Made by a program: the position numbers and the translations under genes. A DNA stretch of 64,000 nt, from the NCBI GenBank assembly GCA_011316305.1, contig SAUG01000024.1, positions 412,267 to 476,266 on the forward strand. Direction: 5' to 3'. This DNA comes from Rusavskia elegans. Lineage: Eukaryota > Ascomycota > Lecanoromycetes > Teloschistales > Teloschistaceae. Shown in pieces: positions 21,957 to 34,345 of the stretch (positions are counted from its first letter, which is position 1; each line of letters starts with the position of its first letter). A model generated the notes under the pieces. The model made no database searches and had not been told where the DNA came from. It saw only the letters and a program-made list of their open reading frames with translations.

Positions 21957-22434
21957 TTCAAATTACGCGTATAAATAATACGTTGATTGATTCAATTATA
22001 TATTTAAATAGTGAATAGATATATCTAATTAGTATATCAATAATTTATTAATATTCGATTGGTTAAAAATTCGTTATTCGTAAAAATTTCTCGAAAACGT
22101 TCTTTTAGATTGATTACTTCGGGTCGGATTCCCGTCGATACTTCGAAAATCCGATCCGAACTTTGATAAATCGGTTCGATTTAATCCGTTAAATAGTTTA
22201 GATCGGTTTCTAAAATTAAAATTAAAAATTAGATTAAATTATAAAATAGAAACCGATAGAAATTTTCTTTAATTTAATTTGTAATTATATTAGATAATCG
22301 AATATTATAGTTTTTATAAATAATAATTACTTTAGATTTATTTTTTCTTTTAATTATAATAAACAATTTAGATAATAGAAAATAGTAATATATTTTATTT
22401 AATACTAGCTAGTATAACTGCCGTAATTTATATT

Positions 22435-23978
22435 TATCAGCATTTTCTAAAACCGGTTTAAAGTCGATTTTAGCTGTCTTAGCCGTCTTAGCCGGTTCTT
22501 AGCCGGTACAGCTGAAAACGGTTTATAAACGGCTTATTAGCCGGTTTCGGGTATACTCGAAGCTATATAGCTACGCGGCTAAGACGGCTAAGATAGCTAA
22601 ACGGCTAAGATAGCTAAAATCGGCTAAAAAGATTTAGAGATTCGATTTTAAATTCGTTTAAATCCTTATTAGTTAGTAGGCCTATATACGCCTATATATA
22701 CCGCTAGGCTAGGTTCGTCTAGATCGAAAATATTAGGTTTTTTTACTAGAATCTAACTAGATTAGGTCTAGCGTAGTTTATTAAATAGATATTCGATTTC
22801 CGTTATTCTCGCTTTTAGCGGCGGCCGCTAAACCTTATTTTTAAATTAGATTATATAGGTTTATTTTTAGCTTATATATAGATCCTATTTTAGACTATTT
22901 ACTTAATAGATATTCGTACTATATAGTTATTTATTTTGGTTTTGATATTCGGTGAACCAATGATTCGGTAAGTAAATCAAGCGTTGGTATACCAGTATTA
23001 AATATACGGTGATAGAATTTATACCCTAGTTTAGTTAATATAAATAACGGTTCTTTCTATAGAACTTTAATTTAAATTTATTTAGTAATATAATATATCC
23101 TTCTACCGATAATTTAACGTAGAAATTTTTATAGATAAATATACCTCGCAGTTATCGTTTCTTCTTTATTTACTAGTAATATAAACCTAAAAGTTTTTAC
23201 GTACGTATATATTCCTATAATAGCTATAGCTATAAGCTAAACCAGACGATAGTACTTATATCTATAATAACTATATCTACTCGCGCGGTCGTCGACTATT
23301 TTATTATAGCTAATGTAATCTATTTCGACTTTAATTTAGATTTCCTTTTTACCGCTCTTAAAACGCGCTATCTAACCTTTCTACCCCCCTTTAATCTAAT
23401 CGACCGGGTAAAACTTCTAGTTATAATAGCTAGCGTATTATCTAGCGACCTTTTTAAAACTAGATAGACTAAAGAATATTTTAATAGTTTAGCGGAGCGT
23501 TTAGATACAGGTTATATAATAAATATAGCTAATACGACGAGTATAGATAATTGCTTCGCAGTATAATAGGTAGATATAGCGGAAATATTAGATACTTTTA
23601 ATTATTTATAACGTCGAAGAAGTAATATATAGTATTTAAATTTAGTAGAAAATTCGTAATCGAATAAAAAAAGAAATAGTTAATATAATTAACTGCGTTG
23701 TAAATTTTACCAAATAAACTATATACCTTTAACTATAAAAATTTCTTTACTATACGTGAAATATAACAATCGTTACCGTATATAACGTTGATGAAATATA
23801 TATATATAAAAACTTAATATATTTCTAGACAGAAGCCTTCTAGAAGGAAATATTCGTACTATAAATACTATTAGAATTCTAATCTATCGAAAATCTACTT
23901 TTTGGATTTTTAGATTATTTAGATTAAAATAGCTGTCAGCCGGTCTAATTTGAAAATCCATTTTAGAATTCGCTGATA
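22435..23978 (+). mobile_element. D element copy 1 (GGCTAAGACGG-type), interrupted by S1
   Basis: Ends TATCAGCATTTTCTAAAA and (reverse) TATCAGCGAATTCTAAAA form imperfect inverted repeats. Inside are clustered CTTAGCCGTCTTAGCCGG and, inverted, GGCTAAGACGGCTAA motifs. It is flanked by TT on both sides. S1 splits it at 22910-23863. About 600 bp without the insertion. Class unknown. Confidence 0.7.
22924..23849 (+). mobile_element. S element copy S1 (subfamily A), 926 bp
   Basis: Inserted in D copy 1 with a perfect 14-bp target duplication ATATTCGTACTATA at 22910-22923 and 23850-23863; the uninterrupted D copy at 37.3 kb shows the empty site. It starts TAGTTATTTATTTTGGTTTT, and a conserved start block follows (GTGAACC...GGTTCGGTAAG in its best copies). 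A conserved degraded frame (FNLIDRVKLL, then ASVL) is visible near 23.38-23.45 kb. It ends after an AT-rich segment (ATATATATATATAAAAACTT). The variable-length duplication suggests target-primed integration. Confidence 0.78.
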
Positions 23979-24570
23979 TTATTTTTTTCTAGAAAAATTC
24001 TAGCTCGTATATTTCTTTTTCGGATAGTTTTAAAAATCGAAAATTGATATAAATTATTTTTAAATAATAAATTAAAAAAAAAGTTTCATATAGATATATA
24101 AATATTATATTATTTTTATCTATTATTTAGTAGTAAAAAATCGCCCTCTATTTAAATAATATTTAAAGTACAAATATAACTTTATAGTAAAACCGAAGGT
24201 TTTTTAATATTATAATATATAGATCGGTTACTTCGATATAAATTTCTGTCGGTATTTCGAAAATCTAATTCGAATTTTAGTAAATCGGTTTAATTCGATC
24301 TATTAATCGGTTCGAGTCCGTTTTTAATATTAGAATTAAAAATCAAATTAAATTATAAAATAGAAATTAATAAAATTCAAATCCGATCTAATTTATTATC
24401 GTATTAGATAGTCGAATATAAAAGCGATTATAGATATTATAAAACGGAAATATATTATATTTAATATTAGTTTATATATCGATATTCTATAAATAATATT
24501 AATTTTTTTAAAAATAATTCTATAAATATATATCTTTTTTCGAAAACTTTTAGTCTTTTAAAACGTATTA

Positions 24571-26430
24571 ATATTACGCGCCAATCGCGTTATATAAGCT
24601 TTGAAAATATAATTGGAACGTTTGGAAACAAGGTTCGCCGTCTAGTCGCTAAAACGTCGCTAGTATATCGAATCTCGATTTTTTTCTATTTTCTCCCTTC
24701 TTTTATTACTGGGTTATATTTTAGTCTTTCTAGAATATAAATATATCTTATAAAATATATTTCATCCAATCTATAATTATATACTGCTCTAGAAATATAT
24801 TTATTCTATAGTTTTATTTTATTATTTAAAACGTCTTTAGTTCGATATATATTATTAATAATAAAACTATATCGATATCGACGCGTAGTATTCGCGATAG
24901 CTTTAGCTATAGTAAAGTACTTTAGATAGGACTATTTTAAATTAATACTAAAGCTATTAAATCGCAGATTTAAGATATTACAAATTAATTTAATAAATAT
25001 AATCTATTTATACCGAAAACGCCCGATAGAAAAAATTCTAGATTATCTTCTATTATTTAAAAAATCTAATCGGAATTTTATAGTAATTTTATTATTAACG
25101 CGTCGAAAGATTCTATTATTTCCGGTAGTTAAATCTAGACTGGCCGGTTCGAATCGAATTTTTGTCGAACCGTCGGGTATTCGATTCGATTTTAGTAATC
25201 CGATCCGGGTTCGATTTATTAAACGGTCGGGTCAAATTATAGATTCTAATACGATTTTTAAATTAAATTATAAATTTTAATCCGAAAATTCGATTCGAAA
25301 ATTCGATCCGATTCGATTTATAATTATATTCGATAGTTATTTATAAAAGTAATTACAGATAATATAATGTAGTAATATATTCTATTTATAACTAATTTAT
25401 ATAACGATTATCTATAAATATTAACTTATATATCGGTAATATATAAATAATATTATCTTTTTTAAAAGATTCTATCAATATATATCTTTTTTCTAGAACT
25501 TTATTATTAACTAGTTATCGTTATATCTCCGGCTATATCTCTAGATTCTATATTAACTCTTTAATAAACTAAACGTTCTTTTACTAAATAGTTACGCGTT
25601 TAGTATAAAGTTTCAATTATAGATCGGTTTAGAAATTGATTTGCAGATTGACTAAAATAGATATTATTTAACGGAAATCTAATAGAAAGGCCCTCGCTAG
25701 ACGTATCGGTCTAGAAAATAAAAAGGTAAAAATCGATATTTATATTAAATATTTTATATTACGTTTCTATAATAGTAATATAGAAAAGTAATAGAAGTAT
25801 ATAGATATTGAATAATAATATAAATAGTATTAACTATTATATAGATAATATTAAACAATATATATTAATATTAGTAATTTTTAAAATCTTTAATATATCG
25901 TTTGAAAAAAATAGAAATTTATAGGCAGTATAACGTAGGAAAAATATTATATTTTAATACTAAAATTATATTTTTATATACGATTTTAATATTTTAGCGG
26001 ATCGAACTCGGATATCCGATTCCGATCCGGATTCGAATCGAATTAAACCGTAGAAAAGCCTAATCCGATTCGGATCGGATCGAATTAGCTAACTTAAATT
26101 TAAAATCCGATCCGACGACCAATCTAGTTAAATCTATTAATAATAACCGTCTAATAGTTAATCGCAGTCTAATAGAAATACTTTTTTTTTAAAGATTTTT
26201 ATTTCTAGAAAATCTAATTTCGATTAGCCGTCTAATAGTAGTAATAACCCGAATAAAAAAAAAGATAATAGCGATAATTCTAATAACGATAAAAAGCTTC
26301 GAATTTTAGAAATTTAAATAGTAACGAAAAAAAAACTTTTTTAAAAATACGCCGTAGAATAGAAGCTTTCTATATAATAGATCCGAATTATATTTGAAAT
26401 AACGATTAACTTTCTTTTAAATTAGCTAAT
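24571..26430 (+). mobile_element. truncated copy of gypsy I: LTR plus leader/gag start, split by a hAT MITE
   Basis: Bases 24571-24805 align with the reverse complement of the 240-bp LTR of the element at 45-53 kb (shared CGCCTAGTCGCTA-type block). The following sequence matches that element's reverse complement from about 53.2 down to 52.56 kb (for example TAATAGAAGTACTT-type and TATAATAGATCCGAATTATA blocks). Opposite orientation to the full copy. The hAT MITE 25136-26126 interrupts it. No second LTR was found. Confidence 0.7.
25136..26126. mobile_element. hAT MITE, about 1 kb (H2)
   Basis: Starts TAGACTGGCCGGTTCG and ends CCAATCTA (RIPed CCAGTCTA). A perfect 8-bp target duplication GTTAAATC flanks it at 25128-25135 and 26127-26134, the hAT hallmark. 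Subterminal GGATCGGATTCG-type repeats occur at both ends. No transposase frame is seen, so it is non-autonomous. Confidence 0.88.
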
Positions 26431-27359
26431 TGTCGATTGCGTATATATTTTCCTTTAGTATTAGTACGCTAGCGTTAAATATACGGTATAAAATATAATA
26501 TTCTAATTCAATTAATTACAATTAAAAAACTATATAAAATTAAATTGATTTTATTTCGTAATACGTTTATAATATAAATTTCTATAATTTATTTAAAATA
26601 TAATATAATAGAATTTTCGTAATATATATATTTTATAGTCGCTTCTATTTTTACTTTTTTTACTAGTATCTATAAATACTACGAATTCATTTAGTTTATA
26701 CTATTATATCTAATATATATATCTTCCGTGACAATTTAAATCTATAGATTAATATATATAGAATCTCTATTAATAATACTATATAACTATCTTTATATTT
26801 TTTCAATTAAAAGAAATAGAATTTAAAATCGCTAAATTCGAGCTATTTAATAATTTTAATCGAGTCTTTACTAATTCGCCTATTATAACGGATTTTAAAT
26901 TCCGAAATCTATTAGTTCTAACTACGATATATTCAAACTTTATATTTCGAATCCGTCGGAACCGTACGGTTTTAGCAATCGTATTAAATTTCTAGCGAGA
27001 GTTTTTATTCTACTAAAATCTAAACTAACAGTTACTAACTATTTAAATAGATTAGTAGATCGTTTAGATTCGAGCGCGACTATAAATAAAGACGAAGTAA
27101 CGAAGATAAAAAATAGTATTATCGTTTGATAAATAGTTTTAGAAATTATATTAGTAGTTTATAATCGTATATATTTCGAATTAATATTGAAATATTCTAG
27201 ATAAAAAAGAAATATTAATTAAAAGAAGGATATAATAGAATAAAAACGATTAACTACGCTATAAATCTTAGTTAACTACTCTTTTTAACTACGAAAATTC
27301 TTTACTATATAAGTAATAACTATTATTACGGTATATAGACTGGCCGTCGGGTCGATTCT

Positions 27360-27680
27360 CGCCGGAATAGATTGGATTGGTATGAGTTTTAGCTTGTAAA
27401 ATCCATACCAATAGAGTATTGGATTTTATAGATTAAAGCGTAAATAGTGTAGATTTTTAATAAAATAGAGACCGAAGTTTAATTTAAAGAAGAAATATAG
27501 TTAAATAGGTCTAATACGTATAGATTTAACGAAAAAATATATAAAATATCTCGTAGGACAATTTAAAAAACCTATACTATTTAAATAGGTTAGATTAAAA
27601 ATTTTTAAAATCTATATTATATCAATCTAAAAGGATTTACCATACCAAATTCCAATAAATTTTTCCAATCTATTCCGGCG
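27360..27680. mobile_element. inverted-repeat MITE with CGCCGGAATAGATTGGA ends
   Basis: A 321-bp segment bounded by CGCCGGAATAGATTGGA and its near-perfect reverse complement, inside the left end of hAT H3. It keeps CA/TG dinucleotides (CATACCAAT), so it seems less affected by RIP than its host. The target duplication is unclear. Confidence 0.6.
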
Positions 27681-28228
27681 AAAACGGGTCGGATTTTAAA
27701 TCCGGATTAAAAAAACCGACCCGACCCGAATCGGTTTCGACTTTTCTAAATACTAAACCGAATCGGATCGGATTATTTTAGAATTTAATCCGATTCGGTT
27801 TCGAATCGAATCTAGATATCCGGATTCGATCTACTAAATAGTAAATAAAAAATAAATTAATACTTATATATCCAAATTATCTTTCTATATTATCTATTAT
27901 CTAATCACTGGTCGTTTTAATTCTAAATTATTAGAATTAATATAAAATATCTAATTTTTCAATTAATTTTTATTTATTTATTTTTTAAATCGATACGCCT
28001 AGTGAAATTCTAAAAAACAAATTCTTTCTAAATAAAATCTATTCTAGCTAATCTATAAACTAGACGGCGACCCGATCTATATATATTATATTATTTTAAT
28101 TGAATTAATTATATAAAAAGTAAAAATAAATTATTAAAAATATAGTTAATAAATTTCGAGTCGACTATTTAGTACTAGTCTTTTAAAACGATAATAGATA
28201 TATTGAATAGAATTTAGATTACTATAAA

Positions 28229-28670
28229 TAGACTGGCCGTCGGATCGGATTTCGAATTCGAGATCGAAAAACTAATCCGACCCGAATTGATTCCGATTTT
28301 TCGAGATATTAAATCGACCGGGTTTCGGTTCTAAATTGAAAATACCGACCCGATTTACGAATTTACTAAACTCTAGTATAAATATAAAATTCTAGTATTG
28401 AGATTATATAAATAATTTAAAAAATATCTATTTTATTAACTACGCTAGCTAGAAAAGTCCTAGTTAAACTAAATATATTATATTTTTTTATAAATCATTA
28501 ATTAATTTATTATTATATTTATTTTTTTAAAAAAAGTTTAGTAGATTCCTATTAAATTTCCGGGTTTAACCCGGAACCGACCGTTTAGCGAATCGGTTCA
28601 AACCGATTTATTAAAAAATCAGATCGATTTTTAAATACCGACGGAAATCCGTACCGAAGTGGCCAGTCTA
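28229..28670. mobile_element. hAT MITE, 442 bp
   Basis: TAGACTGGCC...GGCCAGTCTA with flanks ACTATAAA and ATTATAAA (7 of 8; the difference is C/T, as RIP makes). It carries one GTCGG-type end and one GTACCGAAGT-type end, like the termini of the long hAT elements, so it is an internal-deletion derivative. Confidence 0.85.
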
Positions 28671-30074
28671 ATTATAAAGAGTTCGAATATTAATAGTCTA
28701 ATATTTCTATAACTACTAGTATTAAAAATAAAATCTATAGAAAATTAATTAATTTTTTCTAATCGAAAAAAGTTATAGAATATATATAGTCGAAATAGTA
28801 ATATAATATTTATTAGATATATTTAATAATATTTAATTTTTCTAAAAATATATTTAAAAACTATTTTAAAATTTTCGACTATTTTATAATCTTTAATATT
28901 TCTAATATATCTACTATAAAGAAATATTTTAATATTTTAATTTACTAAAAAACTGAACGATATAATTTATAGTCTTTTATTAAAAATTTTTTTATCCGTG
29001 TAAATAGCTAAATATAATATAAAAAGATAATATAAAACTTATTTTAATTATAGAAAAAAAGTTATATTAAATTCGATTCTATTTCCGACTAAACCGTATA
29101 GAATTAATATTTATATAAAACTTTTTTAGATCTAAATCTATAAATTCGGACTATCGAAAATAAAAAATTTAGATAATTACTATAAATATTTCGTTTAAAT
29201 ATAAAATTCGTCGGCTATATAATATTTATATAGATACTTTTTAATAGCTATAAAACTATCCGCGAGTAAATTGAATTTAATTTAAAAATTTTAGAACGTA
29301 TTCCTTTTATATTAGATATCTAGTTAAAACTATAAAAGATTGAATATTTAAAAGTATTTATATATTAAATTAATATTTAATATTAATTTTAGAAATATCT
29401 AATTAGATTTATATCTTTTCTAATTAACTATTTCAGCTATTTATTATATTTGAAGCTATTAATACTTTTAGAATCTTTTTAGTTTAAATAGAAGTTTTTA
29501 GATATTATTACCGATAATATCAGTTTTAATAATATATTAAAAAAAATTTAAAAAAGCTTTTACTCGGTTCGATAGCCGATAAAATTAAATCTAAAATTTT
29601 TCACTTTATCTAATTTATATAATTAATCTAGTAATCTATGATCTTATAAAGATTATTAAATTATAAATAATTAGCGATATCTTATTTAAAAACTAGATAA
29701 TGAATAAATTACAGATATTAGTACTAGTCTATCTAGTATCGTAAAAAAGATAATATATATAAATAATATAAATTTAGAAACTTTTAAACTAATATTTATT
29801 TTAGACTTATACTATTATAGTCTATATTTGTTTTTCCTTTAATATTAATTTCGTTTTAAAAAAATCTAGAAAAGCGTCGATTCTAATTTCTAATCTAGAA
29901 ATATAATTTAAAATATCTATATTCGATAGAATTCGATATATTTTATAATTCGTCGGGTATATTAATTATACTATTTTGTTAATAAATTTATAGAAAAAAT
30001 TTCGTAAGATTTGTAAATATATAGAATTACTTTTAATATAGATAAATAGTAATTATCTTTTTTTATAGATAATA

Positions 30075-32039
30075 GATCCTTTCTGAAAAGCTTTTATTTA
30101 GAATTATTGTTTTATTTGTTTTTTTGGTATCCGGTCAACCGTCGGTTCCGTAAGCAATTTACTTTAGTATTAGTACGCTAGCGTTAGATACACGGTATAA
30201 GAACTAGTACCCTAGTCTAATTAATTTAAACTAAAAAACTATATAAAATTAATTTTAATCTACTTTATAATACGCTCGTAGTATAAATTTCTATAGCTTA
30301 CTTAAAATATAACGTAGCAGAATTTTCGTATATATATATACCTTATAGTCGCTTCTTTTTCGTTTTCTTTTACTAGTATCTACTATCGTATCTAACGTAC
30401 GTATCTTCCGTAACAGCCTAGGCTATAGGCTAATATATATAGAACCTCTACTAATACTATAACTACGATTATATCTTTCTAATTTAAAAAAATAGAGTTT
30501 AAAACCGCTAAATTCGAGCTACTCGATTATATCGACCGAGTCCTCGCTAGTCCGCCTACTATAACGGACTTCGAATCCTAGAATCCGGTAGTTTTAAATA
30601 TAATACTAAAGCCTCGTATTCCGAATCCGCCGGAGTTATATAGCTTTAGCGACCGTATTAGACTTCTAGTAGGAGCTCTTATCCTACTGGAATTCGAGCA
30701 GGAATCTAAGCTAGCCGTTAAGCTAGTAGTTAAACTAGCAGTCGTCGAGTATTTAGATAGATTAGCAGGCCGTCTGGATTCGGGTACGACCGTAGACGAG
30801 GACGAAATAACGAAAATAAAAGATAGTATTACCGCCTGGCAGGTAGTCCTGGAGGCTATATTAGTAGCTTATAATCGTACGTATTTCGAAGTAGTATAAG
30901 AGAATTATAGAGGAGGAATAGTAATTAAATAGAGGATATAATAGAATAAAAACGATTAACTACGCTATAAACCTTAGTTGACTACTTCTTTTAACTACGA
31001 AAATTCTTTACTATATAAGCAACAACTATTATTGCCGTATAAAAACTACGGTGATAAAACGTATATATATAATAACTCAATTATAATCCCGGACAGGGGC
31101 CCTACAAGAGGTTATTTAGAATTATATTAAGTTTTTATATATATATATATATTTCATCAACGTTATATACGGCAACGATTATTGTATTTTACGTATAAAG
31201 AAATTTTTATAACTAAAACAGTTCGTCAGGTAAGGTTTACAGCGTAGTTAATTATTTCTATTTAACTAATTCTTTTTTTATTCGCGATTACAAATCCTCT
31301 ACTATCTAATCTTTTCTTAATATCATAAATAATTAGAAGTATCTAATATTTCTACTATATTTATCTACTGTAATGCTATATAATTACGAATAGTTATCGC
31401 TTCGTCTATATTTATTATATAATCCGTATTTAAACGTTCCGTTAAATTGTTAAAGTACTTTTTAGCCCGTATAACTTTAAGACGATCGCTAGCTATTATA
31501 GCTAGAAGCTTTACCCGATCGATTAAATTAAAAGATAATAGAAAAATCAAATAGCGCGTTTTAAAGGCGGTAAAAAAAGATTTTTTTCGAAATTAAAATA
31601 GACAACTTTAGCTATAATAAAGTAATCGTGGTCTTCGAAGGTAGATATAGTTATTATAGATAAAAATGCTATTATTTAATTTAGCTGCGATATAGCTATT
31701 ACGGGAATATATACGTATATAAAGTATTTTAGTAAATCGTAATATTTACGAAAGTATAGTACTATAGAGCTTATATTACTAGTAAAAGGAAAAAAAAGCG
31801 ATAACTACAAGGTATATTTATCTATAAAAATTTCTATATTAGTTAAATTATCGGTAGAAAACTACGTTATATTACTAAATAAATTTAAATCAAAATTTTA
31901 TAGAAGGAATCGTTATTTACGTTAATTAATAAAGAATATAACTTCTATTATCGTATATTCAATACTGGTATACCAACGTTTGATTTATTTATCGAACCAC
32001 TGATTTACCGGGCACTAAAATCAAAACCGAATTAAATAA
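30075..32039 (-). mobile_element. S element copy S4 (subfamily A), split by S3
   Basis: Flanked by a perfect 10-bp target duplication ATAGATAATA (30065-30074 and 32040-32049) inside hAT H3. Net length without S3 is 947 bp. It contains a short minus-strand open frame at 31365-31550 (NLIDRVKLLAIIASDRLK, then KKYFNNLTERLNTDY) matching the conserved S frame. Confidence 0.8.
30108..31111 (+). mobile_element. S element copy S3 (subfamily B), 1004 bp
   Basis: Inserted in the tail of S4 with a perfect 14-bp target duplication TTATTTAGAATTAT (30094-30107 and 31112-31125). It starts TGTTTTATTTG and GGTATCCGGTCAACC, and ends CCCGGACAGGGGCCCTACAA. It is the least degraded B copy; a frame around 30.5-30.9 kb reads for example EYLDRLAGRLDSGTTVDEDE with few stops. 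Confidence 0.8.
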
Positions 32040-33342
32040 ATAGATAATAAACTACGGCTATTTTATAAAATTACTTTATTAGTTTTAAAAACTATAGATA
32101 TTAGAAATTATTTAATATTCCGATTTTACGATACTATTCTCGATTATTTTTCTAAAATAGAAAAAATAGTTCGATTATCGAACTATATTAATTGAAAAAT
32201 ACTATTATAAGTTTATAAAATACCATTTTCGTATTAAAAATAAAAGTAGATTAATTTATAATTTACGAATATTTTAGATTTTATAATAAAGTTTAGCCTT
32301 TATAAAAACAACAATATAGAAGATAATAACGAAAAAATAGAAATCTTTTTAGAATATAAAAATAGATATCGAATCGAGTTTAAAAAATATTTTACTAAAT
32401 ACTATAGAGCTTCTATCGATCTATTAAAATCTAAAACCTACTATATAAATGAAAAGAAAATAATATAAAAAGATAATATATTATAACTTTACTAACTCGT
32501 CTAAAGTCTATTTTATCTATTTTAAATAGTATTTTTCGATAAATCTAGCGTTTTTAAATAGCTATTTCCGAATCTAATCGTTATCTTCACGTTAATACAA
32601 TTAAAGATAATTTAAATTAAATAATTTAGAAAAATAACGCTTCGAACTTTCTAATACTAATATAGATAGCTTGTAATATTTTTATTTATCTAATATTCTC
32701 GATAGAAATAGAACGGACTTTTAGTTTTATAAAAAAAAGTTTATCGGTAGAATCGAATTTAAATAAATCTAGAATATATAGAATAGATAATAAAAATTGA
32801 ATAAAATAATCGTACTATAGATTTAGAAATAGAAAAAGTTTTAAACGAATTATAAAATTTAAATAATCGAGTATAACTAAAAAATAGAATATTATTTTAA
32901 AAAAAGAATTTTTTTTAAAAAGAAATAAAAAAGTATTTTAAATAAATTAAATTAAATACTCTTTAGTTTAGTATTAAATAAAATATATTACCGCCTTATA
33001 TTCTTTAAATATTTTATTGTAATTAATATAATATATTTAAAATAATAATCGTTTATAAAAATTATAATATTCGATTATCTAATAAAATTATAAATTAGGT
33101 CGGATCGGATTTCTATTAGTTTCTATTTTATAATTCGATTTAATTTTCGATTCTAATTTTAAAAACCGATCTATACCGTTTAGCGAATTAAATCGAATCG
33201 ATTCGCTAAAATTCGGATCGGGTTTGTAAAATACCGACGGAAACTCGTATCGAAGTAACCAATCTAACCGTATAAAGATTACGGTAGTAGAACGTATATA
33301 TATAATTAATCAATTTTAACTTCGGACAAAGATTCTAAAAAA

Positions 33343-34293
33343 GGAAAAAAAGATATATAAATTAAATATTCTAATTTTTATAAATTTTCAATTTCTATTT
33401 TCTAACGTTTTTTAATTTAGTTTCTATTAGTGCTTTAAATTGTATTTAGATAAATATAAATTCGCGAGGAGTTCTATATCTAATAATCCGTTTAACGTTA
33501 TAGATGTCGCGTTTATTAATAAAATATTTTCGTTTCTTAATATCTACGGCGTCGCGAAAAATTCTAATAATCTATAATAAGATTATATAATTTCTAATAT
33601 AATTACAGATATCTTCTATAATCGTCAAAGTTATTATAATTTTATAATATATCGCGAGATCTTTAATTTTTAAAGATCTATATATCAAGTAATTAGAATC
33701 AACAATACGGTATTTTTAAATATCGATTTCCTTTTTATAAATCGCTTTTACTGCGAAGAAACAGTTATAACGCTAGTTAGTTATCTATCGATTATTACTA
33801 CGTCTTTTAATATAGTTCTATTTTTAATAGACGATTATAGCTTTAATAATACAATATTTTTTCGCGAAATTAAATTTTATATATTCTTTATATATTATAT
33901 AGCTTTATTATTTGATTTAAATATCAACGAATTTAACAAACTTATTAAATATATCGAACGTCTATTTAATAAAAAGAGATAGAAATTATATTATAGAAAC
34001 TATAATAGCGAAAAAGATAATAAAATTTAAAAAAAGTTAATAGTAATATATATAGAATTGTTTGTTAATTATTATTATTAAATTCTATTCTATATATATT
34101 CTATAACTATAATCAACTATATCGAATAGTATAGCTTTATTAAATTAGAATATCAAATTTAAAGTGAAAGAAAATATAAATAAAATCTAAAAAAATAGAA
34201 TTAATTTTATTTTAAAAGATTTTATATAACTTTTAGTAGTAAAATATTTTCTATAATCGAAGTAAACGATATAAAAAATATATTATTAATTTA

Positions 34294-34334
<41 letters not shown>

Positions 34335-34345
34335 TATCTATACGT
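33343..34345. other. unassigned AT-rich segment with a 102-codon open frame
   Basis: The sequence between S2 and S5. The plus frame 33674-33982 is open for 102 codons without an ATG (residues include INNTVFLNIDFLFINRF and LFDLNINEFNKLIKYI). CA/TG are less depleted than around it. I do not recognise it; it may be the remnant of another element. A (TA)n run lies at about 34300-34331. Confidence 0.45.

Larger units (their letters stand above)
22106..24219. mobile_element. partial hAT remnants split by a D element
   Basis: A hAT-type terminus TAGATTGATTACTTCGGGTCGG begins at 22106. Internal hAT sequence similar to 21.6-21.8 kb resumes after the D element, at 23979-24219. A further terminus (TAGATCGGTTACTTCG) starts at 24220. 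Right ends and target duplications for these two starts were not found. Confidence 0.5.
27336..33266 (+). mobile_element. hAT element with transposase remnant, itself carrying nested insertions (H3)
   Basis: Ends TAGACTGGCC and CCAATCTA, with 8-bp flanks ACGGTATA and ACCGTATA (7 of 8), inserted in S2. Near 32.69-32.79 kb the plus frame reads IFSIEIERTFSFIKKSL and continues SVESNLNKS, which resembles the C-terminal hAT dimerisation domain (ERxFS...K). Nested within are an inverted-repeat MITE (27360-27680), a hAT MITE (28229-28670) and the S4/S3 pair (30075-32039). Without them it is about 3.2 kb, like H1 in opposite orientation. Confidence 0.75.
26427..33342 (+). mobile_element. S element copy S2 (subfamily B), split by a 5.9-kb hAT element
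   Basis: The body runs from about 26427 to 27335 and resumes at 33267-33342 after the hAT element. Its sequence follows S3 (30108-31111): GTATTAGTACGCTAGCGTTA start block, a degraded coding frame near 26.9-27.2 kb and an AACGTATATATATA tail. Its first ~50 bp are diverged or missing, so the left limit is approximate. Confidence 0.65.

Noticed and set aside
31365..31550. Short minus-strand ORF in the AT-rich block
   Set aside because: It lies inside S element copy S4 and is one decayed copy of the S-family frame, not an independent gene.
34300..34331. (TA)n run
   Set aside because: A simple microsatellite expected in AT-rich RIPed DNA; not informative.
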